DNA from: Bacillota bacterium
Lineage (GTDB): Bacteria > Bacillota > Clostridia > Oscillospirales > Ruminococcaceae
Reading direction: 5' to 3'
DNA length: 6,644 nt
NCBI GenBank assembly: GCA_023429685.1
Contig: JAEZDF010000036.1
Span: 1-6,644, forward strand
In this document: positions 1 through 5,991 of the stretch, piece by piece
Layout of the letters: each line of letters opens with the position of its first letter
How positions within the stretch are numbered: the stretch's first letter is position 1
Program-made: the position numbers and the translations under genes
Notes under the pieces: generated by a model
What the model saw: the letters and a program-made list of their open reading frames with translations, nothing else
Told to the model about the DNA's origin: nothing
Database searches by the model: none

Positions 1-46
1 ACTGAAAATCCTCGTGTCGTTGGTTCGATTCCGACCGGAAGCACCA
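1..46 (+). tRNA. tRNA-Phe(GAA), 3' part only (5' end outside window)
   Basis: This is the 3' part of a tRNA whose 5' portion lies before the window. Position 1 corresponds to tRNA position 31. The anticodon loop CTGAAAA occupies 2-8, with anticodon GAA at 4-6 (phenylalanine). The anticodon-stem 3' strand is 9-13 and a five-base variable loop follows. The T arm is 19-35 (GTTGG, loop TTCGATT, CCGAC, with one G-T pair). The acceptor 3' strand CGGAAGC is 36-42, the discriminator is A43, and CCA is encoded at 44-46. The short variable loop excludes Leu, Ser and Tyr identities. The missing 5' acceptor strand should read close to GCTTCCG. Confidence 0.9.
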
Positions 47-51
47 TGTTT

Positions 52-127
52 GCGGGTTTAGCTCATTTGGTAGAGCGCCACCTTGCCAAGGTGGAGGTAG
101 CGAGTTCGAACCTCGTAACCCGCTCCA
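52..127 (+). tRNA. tRNA-Gly(GCC)
   Basis: A complete 76-nt cloverleaf starts 5 nt after tRNA-Phe. The acceptor strands GCGGGTT and AACCCGC pair fully, the discriminator is T124, and CCA is encoded at 125-127. The D arm carries the usual TAGCTCA...GGTAGAGC pattern. The anticodon stem CCACC/GGTGG encloses the loop TTGCCAA, with anticodon GCC at 85-87, which reads GGC and GGT glycine codons. The T loop is TTCGAAC. It is probably cotranscribed with the flanking tRNAs and separated by RNase processing. Confidence 0.97.
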
Positions 128-130
128 TAT

Positions 131-205
<75 letters not shown>

Positions 206-239
206 AAAAAAACTTCCTGTGTAAGCAGGAAGTTTTTTT
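206..239. terminator. Bidirectional intrinsic terminator between the tRNA cluster and the phosphorylase gene
   Basis: The core stem ACTTCCTG (212-219) pairs perfectly with CAGGAAGT (226-233) around the 6-nt loop TGTAAG. Six further A-T pairs (206-211 with 234-239) extend it to 14 bp. The + strand has a T run after the stem (233-239), and the A run 205-212 supplies the equivalent U tract for - strand transcripts. It therefore should end both the rightward tRNA transcript and the leftward phosphorylase transcript, whose stop codon is 23 bp away. Confidence 0.92.
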
Positions 240-262
240 GTTGATGTTCTGTTTATTAAGGA

Positions 263-3223
263 CTAAAGCAACAGTTCAACCGTATGCTCCTTGCCGTCGT
301 TTAGAAGCGGGATAAGAGAATCAGGAAGAACGGCTCCATCGAGTTTGACTGTGCAGCCATCCGCGCAACGTGCAAATCCTGCGTCCTTCTGTATGCTGAT
401 TGCATAGGAGGTATCTCCTGTTTTAAGTGTATAATATAGTGTAGTGTCCTGCGGACGAAGAAGTGGATGCAGCTTTAACCCATCGGCGCGGTACTCAATG
501 CCAAATGCCTCCATCAGAGAAAGCAACAGCCAAGTTGAGGTGCCGCTGAGTGTCGGACCAATGTTTTCGCCCGACTCATAATTGTTGTATTGCGTGCAGA
601 AACGCGGGTTGCCGCAGGCAATAAAGGGTGCTGACAGTGTCTTGTAGGGTAGTATGACGTCGATGACCCAGTATGCGGTTTCGGTCAAGCGTTTTGCAAG
701 AGCAGGGTCTTTGACGGTATTTGCGGCCTTGAGCATAGCGGTTGCTGCCATGGTATTGGCATGCTTAAATACTCCGCCGTTCTCTCGGTCACCGAGGAAG
801 TACAGCGCAACCGCGATGCGGGGGGCGATGCGAGAATAATCCACACCGGTGCAAAGGCGGTAGCCGTAGGGTGTACGCAAGTGCTTGTCTATGGTGTCGA
901 GCATCGTAGCAATCTGCTCATCGGTTGCGACATTGCCAAGCACCGACCAGGTGAACGAGTTCAGGAAGTATGTTCCCTCCGCGCCGTCCTCGATGGCTAG
1001 GGTGTCGCCCTTTGCACCAAGATAATCAAGCCCATTTCCGCGGTTAAACAGTACGCGGGCAAAATAATCACCCTTCCATGTATCCTTTTGCAGGCGATCT
1101 GCTAAGTCGGCGCCCAGCGCAGAATAGTGTTTCGCTTCGTTGGTGTTGCCCTTGGCTGCAGCAAGCTTAACGGCAATGTCGATGGCTACTTTAAGCAGAA
1201 AGCCGTTCATAATGCTCTCGGAAAGATTGCTTTTTAACGGTTCACCATATTGACCGCCCTGTTCAATCTGTTTATCATACGCCTTTTCCTTTTCAATGCC
1301 GTTTAGACAGTCAGGGTCGACATGCAAACAGTCGTTCCAGTCCGCCGCGTCGATGAGAGGGAAGCCGTGCTTACCAACCGAGATTTTCGCGGAGTAGGTG
1401 ATAATTGCGCACAGTGTCTCCCACAGGGGGCGTGTTCCGCCGTCGGCAATCGCAATCTTTTGATCTAGAAAAGCAAGGTCGCCCGTTAGGTCGATATAGC
1501 GTCCGACCGCTTGGAAGAGCCAAAGACTGTCGTCCGAGTACACACCGGGCTCTTTGCCTTTCCAATAGAAGTTGTGGTTTGCATAGCCCATGGCATACAC
1601 GTTGGATGCCCATTCACTGATTAGCTGACGAACAAAGTCGGGGCGACCCATGCCGACAAAATAGTACATCGATGCGAAGACATCCTGAATCTCTCGAAAG
1701 CCAATCTCACGGTAGCCCTTTTGCGTCTGATCAAAGGAACGGGATACAAAGGTTTGATAAAACACCTGAAACGGCAGGTTGTGGTTGCAGTAGCTGTCAA
1801 ACAGGGGATCGTTGCTGTTAACCGAGAGATAAGTAGAGTACTTGGAACAGAACGATTGCACTTCATGAAGCGAATCCAATATCGCATTTTGGTGTGAAAA
1901 GCGGTCAAGAAGTGCCGCAATCTGTGTACGGGTGGTCTGCACAACGTCGTAGTTGTCTTCCACCACTTCGGATATCAGCCCGGTAAAGTTATCGATGCTC
2001 ACCGAATCTCCCTTGTTTACGCAAAAGGGAACCCCTACGGCGAAAAAGCCGGGACCCTTACGGGTATGACGATTTGGCAGCGCACCCGCAAACTCTGGTT
2101 TTTTAAGCGAGCCGGAACCAACGAGCTCATCATACTTAAAGCAGAAGCTGTCGGGGTAAACAACCTTGCCATTCTGGTGAAGAATGGTCGAATGAAAGCG
2201 CACATTGCCCTTCTCCCACGGTGGGTTATAATCGTAGCTTACCGCTACAATATTACCATCTTCGTCGTACAGAACCTCAGATTGACAGATTACGGTGGTG
2301 TAGATAATGTCCTGCATCAGCGCGTGTGTGGCAGGGGTTCCGAACATGCCAGTATATACAATGCGCAGGTCGCGGGCGGTTACGCCCTTGTTTTTTATTT
2401 CAACAAGTTGTGCCTCAGTAGCAAGGGGTAACCCTTCATACTGGGGGAGGATAAAGATGGTGCGGCGGATTACAAGTCCGCAATTTGTTTTATATTCGAT
2501 GACAGTATGGTTATTTGAATGGATGCAGCGGGCGGATAAAACGCCGTTGTCCTCTGGTGCGCCGGAATAGAAGATGACCTTGCCGTTTTCCACAAGATAG
2601 AACTGGCGGTTGGCGGGGTTGCCGTTTTCTTCCGGTCGGTAGTCCCAACGGGTGGCAAGCACCTGAGTATCCGCATGCGAACGAAAACTGCCGCGCCCCA
2701 GCCGGTCGACTACTGCCTTGGGTGTACTTTGTAACGGACGCTGAAATCCCATTCGGTTACCGATAAGCATATTGGTGTAATAGTTGGGTCCCGGTTGAGG
2801 GGACTTTAAATCACAGATGTGTTGCCCTTTTTCATCAAGTGTTCCGCCCCAGCCAAGAGACTGGGAGATGATTGCGCACATTCTTGCCTGAGCATCCTCA
2901 GAAAGTGGCAAAAGAGAGGCATTTCCGCCTAAACCAACCAACACACAAACCGATTGATCGTCGTTATTCCATCTCACCAATGCGGATTGTTTACTTGTGA
3001 ACGCGCGTTCAAAAACAGCGCACAAAAGCTCATCCGCAATTAGCGCCCCAATCACCGGTGTGTAAAAGGGAAGCCCGTCTACGCCTGCGGCGATGTCAAA
3101 ACAATCTCCGCGCGCAAATACCGCAGACGCATGGTTAAAAAGCTCTATTCCCAATTGTTCGCAAAGGATTGATGCGGGAGAGGTGTGGACGCCCCGTGCC
3201 TTGATGCTGGAAGTAATCATCAT
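263..3223 (-). CDS. cdp: Cellodextrin phosphorylase (GH94, EC 2.4.1.49)
   Basis: Glycoside hydrolase family 94 enzyme. The family splits beta-1,4-glucan oligomers with inorganic phosphate, giving alpha-glucose 1-phosphate and a chain one glucose shorter. No signal peptide is visible, so it should act in the cytoplasm on imported cellodextrins. Visible landmarks are an N-terminal beta-sandwich region with the blocks PGPNYYTNMLIGNR (144-157) and GRGSFRSHADTQVLATR (176-192), the GYREIGFREIQD block (503-514), the DWND motif (628-631) containing the family's catalytic acid aspartate, ENGGVFKHA (814-822) and the phosphate-loop-like SGTSTW (893-898). The length of 986 residues and these blocks match, from memory, the C. 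thermocellum enzyme much better than the roughly 800-residue cellobiose phosphorylases. A frame of this length without interruption suggests an intact gene. Two adjacent ATG codons exist (3223 and 3220). GAGG stands 5 nt before the first and 8 nt before the second, and the second matches the recalled homologue's start. Other beta-glucan specificity within GH94 remains possible. Confidence 0.88.
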   Translation of the reverse strand: MMITSSIKARGVHTSPASILCEQLGIELFNHASAVFARGDCFDIAAGVDGLPFYTPVIGALIADELLCAVFERAFTSKQSALVRWNNDDQSVCVLVGLGGNASLLPLSEDAQARMCAIISQSLGWGGTLDEKGQHICDLKSPQPGPNYYTNMLIGNRMGFQRPLQSTPKAVVDRLGRGSFRSHADTQVLATRWDYRPEENGNPANRQFYLVENGKVIFYSGAPEDNGVLSARCIHSNNHTVIEYKTNCGLVIRRTIFILPQYEGLPLATEAQLVEIKNKGVTARDLRIVYTGMFGTPATHALMQDIIYTTVICQSEVLYDEDGNIVAVSYDYNPPWEKGNVRFHSTILHQNGKVVYPDSFCFKYDELVGSGSLKKPEFAGALPNRHTRKGPGFFAVGVPFCVNKGDSVSIDNFTGLISEVVEDNYDVVQTTRTQIAALLDRFSHQNAILDSLHEVQSFCSKYSTYLSVNSNDPLFDSYCNHNLPFQVFYQTFVSRSFDQTQKGYREIGFREIQDVFASMYYFVGMGRPDFVRQLISEWASNVYAMGYANHNFYWKGKEPGVYSDDSLWLFQAVGRYIDLTGDLAFLDQKIAIADGGTRPLWETLCAIITYSAKISVGKHGFPLIDAADWNDCLHVDPDCLNGIEKEKAYDKQIEQGGQYGEPLKSNLSESIMNGFLLKVAIDIAVKLAAAKGNTNEAKHYSALGADLADRLQKDTWKGDYFARVLFNRGNGLDYLGAKGDTLAIEDGAEGTYFLNSFTWSVLGNVATDEQIATMLDTIDKHLRTPYGYRLCTGVDYSRIAPRIAVALYFLGDRENGGVFKHANTMAATAMLKAANTVKDPALAKRLTETAYWVIDVILPYKTLSAPFIACGNPRFCTQYNNYESGENIGPTLSGTSTWLLLSLMEAFGIEYRADGLKLHPLLRPQDTTLYYTLKTGDTSYAISIQKDAGFARCADGCTVKLDGAVLPDSLIPLLNDGKEHTVELLL

Positions 3224-3225
3224 TG

Positions 3226-3234
3226 TTTCCTCAC
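3226..3234 (-). promoter_or_regulatory. Ribosome binding site of the phosphorylase gene
   Basis: The - strand reads GTGAGGAAA here, a good match to the anti-16S complement. GAGG ends 5 nt before ATG 3223 and 8 nt before ATG 3220. The spacing slightly favours the second ATG or does not decide between them. The choice changes the protein by one residue. Confidence 0.7.
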
Positions 3235-3281
3235 TTTTGCCTGTATTTTTGTTAACATCATCATAATACGGAGATATCTTT

Positions 3282-3311
3282 ATTTTAAACCTTTTTATAG
3301 ACTATACGCAA
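3282..3311 (-). promoter_or_regulatory. Candidate sigma-A promoter of the phosphorylase gene
   Basis: On the - strand, TTGCGT (3311-3306, four of six consensus bases) is followed after 18 nt by TAAAAT (3287-3282, five of six). Transcription would start near 3275, giving a leader of about 50 nt. The -35 match is mediocre, which would suit a gene that needs an activator. An 11-base odd palindrome TATAGACTATA (3296-3306) lies in the spacer. This is the best candidate I can find on this strand, but it is not strong. Confidence 0.4.
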
Positions 3312-3335
3312 GGGGGAAATTCATATCTCAGGGGG
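3311..3335. repeat. Short AGGGGG direct repeat upstream of the phosphorylase promoter
   Basis: AGGGGG occurs at 3311-3316 and 3330-3335, 19 bp apart, which is about two helical turns. Both lie immediately upstream of, or touching, the candidate -35 element of the leftward phosphorylase promoter. Position and spacing would fit a tandem activator site, but six-base repeats arise by chance and no known regulator is assigned. Confidence 0.25.
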
Positions 3336-3340
3336 TTTCT

Positions 3341-3369
3341 TTGACCCATACAAAATAATGTGATAATAT
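3341..3369 (+). promoter_or_regulatory. Candidate upstream promoter P1 of the padR operon
   Basis: TTGACC (3341-3346, five of six) is separated by 17 nt from TAATAT (3364-3369), which is preceded by TG at 3361-3362, an extended -10 arrangement. The -10 hexamer itself matches only four of six. Transcription would start near 3376 and give a leader of about 55 nt containing the stronger P2 element. The region around it is very A+T rich and could also serve as an UP element for P2. Confidence 0.45.
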
Positions 3370-3382
3370 TTATAATAATATA

Positions 3383-3412
3383 TTGACAATAGTGTATGGC
3401 GCACAGTATAAT
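3383..3412 (+). promoter_or_regulatory. Strong sigma-A promoter P2 of the padR operon
   Basis: A perfect -35 TTGACA (3383-3388) and a perfect -10 TATAAT (3407-3412) are separated by 18 nt, with A+T-rich sequence just upstream. The predicted start is about 3419-3420, right at the Shine-Dalgarno sequence of padR, so the mRNA leader would be only about 11-12 nt. Such a near-consensus promoter in front of a repressor gene suggests it is normally held down by the repressor. Confidence 0.82.
3389..3409. promoter_or_regulatory. Candidate PadR operator in the P2 spacer
   Basis: ATAGTGT (3389-3395) and ACAGTAT (3403-3409) form an inverted repeat with 7-nt arms (six of seven matching) around a 7-nt centre. 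This TGT...ACA dyad resembles the ATGT-N8-ACAT type sites described for PadR-family repressors. It lies between the -35 and -10 elements and overlaps the first three bases of the latter, so a bound dimer would block RNA polymerase. The assignment to PadR is inference from position and symmetry. Confidence 0.4.
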
Positions 3413-3418
3413 GCAGGT

Positions 3419-3433
3419 GGAGGTGATATCTTG
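3419..3433 (+). promoter_or_regulatory. Shine-Dalgarno and TTG start of padR
   Basis: GGAGGTGA (3419-3426) is an almost perfect anti-16S complement and lies 4 nt before TTG 3431 (7 nt from the GGAGG core). This fixes the start at a TTG codon. An in-frame TTG at 3383 would add 16 residues but is the -35 hexamer of P2 and has no comparable ribosome binding site. Confidence 0.85.
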
Positions 3434-3787
3434 GCGGACAAAGAATTATATGAATCGTTGTTGTTGGAGTTGCGGCGGGGTACGCTGGTGCTTTCTGTGC
3501 TAAGCCAGCTATCTACACCAAAGTATGGCTATGTGTTGGTACAACAGCTATGTGAAAAAGGAATAACCGTAGATGCAGGAACACTTTACCCGCTTCTGCG
3601 CCGTCTGGAGTCGCAAGGTCTGCTGACTAGTGAGTGGGAGACAACGGGGGCAAAACCGCGCAAGTATTATTCTCGCAACGAATATGGCACCGAGCTGTAT
3701 CTTAAGCTTCGCGCCAGCTGGATGGAGATAAACAACGGTATGAATCAACTGTTTACGGAAGGGGAGAGTGACCATGTCGGCGAATGA
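3431..3787 (+). CDS. PadR-family winged-helix transcriptional regulator
   Basis: A 118-residue DNA-binding repressor of the PadR family (short, PadR-s1 type). Residues about 14-85 form the winged helix: RRGTLVLSVLSQL (helix 1), KYGYVLVQQLCEKGI (helix 2), then VDAGTLYPLLRRLESQGLL, the family's signature recognition helix (47-65), and the wing ending in PRKYYSRNEYG (76-86). A short C-terminal helix (about 88-108) would form the dimer. Start is TTG, chosen from the strong Shine-Dalgarno sequence. Its 3' end overlaps the next gene by 14 nt, implying translational coupling. Small PadR proteins beside HAAS-domain membrane proteins are a common Bacillota pairing in which the pair controls its own operon. 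The ligand or signal cannot be read from the sequence. Confidence 0.93.
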   Translation: MADKELYESLLLELRRGTLVLSVLSQLSTPKYGYVLVQQLCEKGITVDAGTLYPLLRRLESQGLLTSEWETTGAKPRKYYSRNEYGTELYLKLRASWMEINNGMNQLFTEGESDHVGE

Positions 3788-4799
3788 AATGTATCTAGAC
3801 GAAATCAGCAACCGATATATCTATGCGGTTACAAAGCGCCTGCCTCGTTCTCAGCGGGAGGATATCAAGCGAGAACTGCGGAGCTTAATCGATGACCTGC
3901 TTGCGGAACGGTGTCAAGGCAACGAACCGACCGCAAAGGAGATTGACGAGGTGCTCATCGGGCTTGGTGCGCCTGAAAAGCTTGCGGCGCAATATACCCA
4001 GCATCCGCAATACCTCATCGGTCCGGAACTATTCGAAACGTATCGCTACATTATGGTGCTGGTTTTAATCTGTGTAGCCTTCGGAATAACAATTGCCCAT
4101 GGTATCTTGGCTTTTATATCACCGCAAGAAAACACACTTGTATTGTTTGGAAACTATGTTTTCTCACTGTATATGGCGATTATCAACGCGTTTGCCTTTA
4201 CAACGATAGCATTTGTAATTTCTGATCATTTCAGTAAAAGAAACATCAATAAAACAAAGGAAGTGTGGTATCCCAATATGCTGCCACAGCTGCCGGAAGC
4301 GGCTAAGGGCATCAAACGATCAGAGCCGATTGTAGCGATTGTGTTTCATATTGTCGGTATTATTCTGTTTAATGCGGTACCGTGGCTTTTTGGTGCTATC
4401 TTTTTCTACGATGACACATTGCGTATCGTTCCCGTGTTTAATCTTGAATACCTAAAAACAGTGGTGATATGGTTTAATATTTGTACCGCATTAGGCATCA
4501 TACGCGAAACGGCAAAGCTGCTGATTGGCAGATATACGATACCGCTGTCGATTATCGTTTCACTACTAAATGTTGCGTCACTGGCTATCATCGTGCCCGT
4601 GTTAAAGACACCGCAGATATGGAACCATAACTTCATCCGGGATATTACCGTTGCAAGCATGGGGGCTGATATTGCCGTTCTCTCAACGTTCTGGGGCACA
4701 TTTACCAGATGTTTTTACTTAGTGCTTATCTTTGCGTTTATTGTTGATACGATTACCATCGTTGTAAACACAATTAAGACACAAAGGGATTCGTTTTAA
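3774..4799 (+). CDS. HAAS / permease-prefix-domain integral membrane protein
   Basis: A 341-residue protein with a cytoplasmic N-terminal helical domain (about 7-76) of the HAAS/permease-prefix type. It is recognised by YIYAVTKRLPRSQREDIKREL (15-35) and the following TAKEIDEVLIGLGAPEKLAAQY (53-74). About six membrane helices follow, at roughly 92-114, 125-149, 186-211, 226-243, 255-277 and 313-334, with a charged loop at 151-184. The start ATG 3774 is chosen because GGGGAG (3761-3766) stands 7 nt before it. A GTG two codons earlier and an ATG at 3789 are alternatives. HAAS domains are typically encoded directly after PadR regulators and are thought to link them to the membrane. The transmembrane part matches no transporter I recognise, so transport or sensing is undecided. 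Confidence 0.8.
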   Translation: MSANEMYLDEISNRYIYAVTKRLPRSQREDIKRELRSLIDDLLAERCQGNEPTAKEIDEVLIGLGAPEKLAAQYTQHPQYLIGPELFETYRYIMVLVLICVAFGITIAHGILAFISPQENTLVLFGNYVFSLYMAIINAFAFTTIAFVISDHFSKRNINKTKEVWYPNMLPQLPEAAKGIKRSEPIVAIVFHIVGIILFNAVPWLFGAIFFYDDTLRIVPVFNLEYLKTVVIWFNICTALGIIRETAKLLIGRYTIPLSIIVSLLNVASLAIIVPVLKTPQIWNHNFIRDITVASMGADIAVLSTFWGTFTRCFYLVLIFAFIVDTITIVVNTIKTQRDSF

Positions 4800-4852
4800 T
4801 GACTTTACTGCAACCCGACTGGTCTTTTGTATAAGCGAGAGGATTTTTTATA

Positions 4853-5944
4853 ATGGATTTTATTAAACAACAGCGCACGGTATGGCAGTCTCTGCGCGAG
4901 ACCCAAAAGCCTGTCGTATTGTATGGAATGGGCGACGGAGCGGAGAAGATTAGAAAGGTTTGTGCGCAACAAAACATAACGATTAGCGATATCTTTGCAA
5001 GTGATGAATATGTACGAGGGCATTCCTTTGCAGGCTTTCGGGTAAAACGGCTTTCCGAGATTCAGGAAATATATGATGATTTTGTTATCGTCGTTTGCTT
5101 TGCGGTTCACGATGATGGGATGCTAAATAGATTGTATGAACTGGATACGCAGTATGAGCTGTACGCGCCCGACGTGCCCGTTGCCGGCGAGGGGCTGTTT
5201 GATGACACCTATGTAAAAGCGCATGAGGAGGAGTTAACCGAGGCCTATGCACTTTTGCAGGACGACAAGTCACGTCAGGTATTTGAGCAGCTAATCGACT
5301 ATAAGCTAACGGGGAGAATTGAGTTATTAAAGGTGTGCACCACTCCGAAATCGGATGCACTACTCAAAATCATTCGACCCAAACCAAACGAGCACTATGT
5401 GGATTTGGGTGCTTACGACGGCGATACAATTCGTGAATTGCTGGGGTACACCGGCGGCGCATTTGACCACATCACCGCGCTGGAGCCGGACGCAAAAAAC
5501 TTTCGTAAGCTACAGCTTAAATTAGAACAGCAGTTGACACCCTCTGATAGAAAAAGAATTGCTGTATACAACCTGCTCGCACACAAAAACCGTGATACAT
5601 TGTATTTTGACTCTCGGGCAGGTAGAAACTCCGCTCTCTCAAACAACACCGTACGGAGCATCGCAAAAGAAGCCGACTCGGTGGACAATCTACTTCGTGG
5701 GTGCGATACCCCCGCGACCTTAATCAAATTTGATGTAGAGGGCGCAGAGTACGACGCACTGCTAGGTTGTGCACAGACCATACAAAGGGAGGCGCCGCGG
5801 CTGATTGTTTCTGCATACCACCGAAACGAGGATCTGTTCGCCCTACCACGCCTTATTAAGCAACTAAACCCTGATTACCGCATTTATCTACGGAAACATC
5901 CCTACATTCCGGCGTGGGATATTAATCTGTATGTTACAACATAA
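4853..5944 (+). CDS. FkbM-family SAM-dependent methyltransferase with N-terminal Rossmann-like domain
   Basis: A 363-residue two-domain protein without a signal peptide or membrane helices. The N-terminal part (about 19-110) looks like the small nucleotide-binding fold found in sugar-modifying enzymes: VVLYGMGDGAEKI (21-33) with a glycine-rich loop, then FAGFRVKRLSEI (59-70) and FVIVVCFAV (77-85). A helical linker (about 120-165) leads to an FkbM methyltransferase domain: YVDLGAYDGDTI (182-193) as the SAM-binding loop, ALEPDAKNFRKL (209-220) with the acidic residue after strand 2, and LIKFDVEGAEYDALLG (290-305), the FkbM signature. The family O-methylates sugars and natural products; the substrate here is unknown. 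ATG 4853 has GAGAGGA 9 nt upstream. It lies 53 nt after the HAAS gene with no terminator visible between, so cotranscription is likely. Confidence 0.85.
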   Translation: MDFIKQQRTVWQSLRETQKPVVLYGMGDGAEKIRKVCAQQNITISDIFASDEYVRGHSFAGFRVKRLSEIQEIYDDFVIVVCFAVHDDGMLNRLYELDTQYELYAPDVPVAGEGLFDDTYVKAHEEELTEAYALLQDDKSRQVFEQLIDYKLTGRIELLKVCTTPKSDALLKIIRPKPNEHYVDLGAYDGDTIRELLGYTGGAFDHITALEPDAKNFRKLQLKLEQQLTPSDRKRIAVYNLLAHKNRDTLYFDSRAGRNSALSNNTVRSIAKEADSVDNLLRGCDTPATLIKFDVEGAEYDALLGCAQTIQREAPRLIVSAYHRNEDLFALPRLIKQLNPDYRIYLRKHPYIPAWDINLYVTT

Positions 5945-5991
5945 AAATAAGCAATGGCGTTTGCGTGTGGTGCAAACGCCATTACTTATTT
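5945..5991. terminator. Bidirectional terminator hairpin between convergent genes
   Basis: AATGGCGTTTGC (5953-5964) pairs perfectly with GCAAACGCCATT (5972-5983) around a 7-nt loop. After one C-A mismatch, seven further pairs (5945-5951 with 5985-5991) extend the stem. The left arm starts immediately after the methyltransferase stop codon. The right arm covers the stop codon (5988-5986) and last lysine codon of the convergent hydrolase gene. The T tracts are short on both strands (CTTATTT on +, CTTATTTTT on -), so termination may be less complete than at 206-239. Confidence 0.8.

Noticed and set aside
206..262. Integration site (att) remnant next to tRNA-Cys
   Set aside because: No copy of the tRNA 3' end is repeated elsewhere in the window and no integrase is present. 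The sequence is fully explained by a terminator.
2066..2431. Open frame of 121 codons on the + strand, antisense to the phosphorylase
   Set aside because: It lies wholly inside a conserved GH94 coding region, matches no family I know and has no convincing Shine-Dalgarno sequence.
3224..3300. Riboswitch or structured leader for the phosphorylase gene
   Set aside because: The leader is about 50 nt, and only a weak GTATT/AATAC pairing with a 17-nt loop is visible. No known riboswitch pattern fits.
3361..3390. Leftward promoter in the A+T-rich stretch (TTGTCA on the - strand)
   Set aside because: The matching -10 options are poor and the leader would exceed 130 nt. A+T-rich sequence yields such hits easily, and the candidate at 3282-3311 is better placed.
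3383..3430. N-terminal extension of PadR from a TTG at 3383
   Set aside because: That TTG is the first half of a perfect -35 hexamer, the extra 16 residues precede the normal family start, and the strong Shine-Dalgarno sequence points to 3431.
4800..4852. Separate promoter for the methyltransferase (TATAAG near 4830)
   Set aside because: No acceptable -35 occurs at 16-18 nt; the closest is about 19-20 nt away and weak. Cotranscription with the upstream genes is simpler.
5413..5781. Open frame of 122 codons on the - strand, antisense to the methyltransferase
   Set aside because: It is the complement of the strongly recognisable FkbM domain. Its composition is typical of an antisense reading and it has no supporting start signals.
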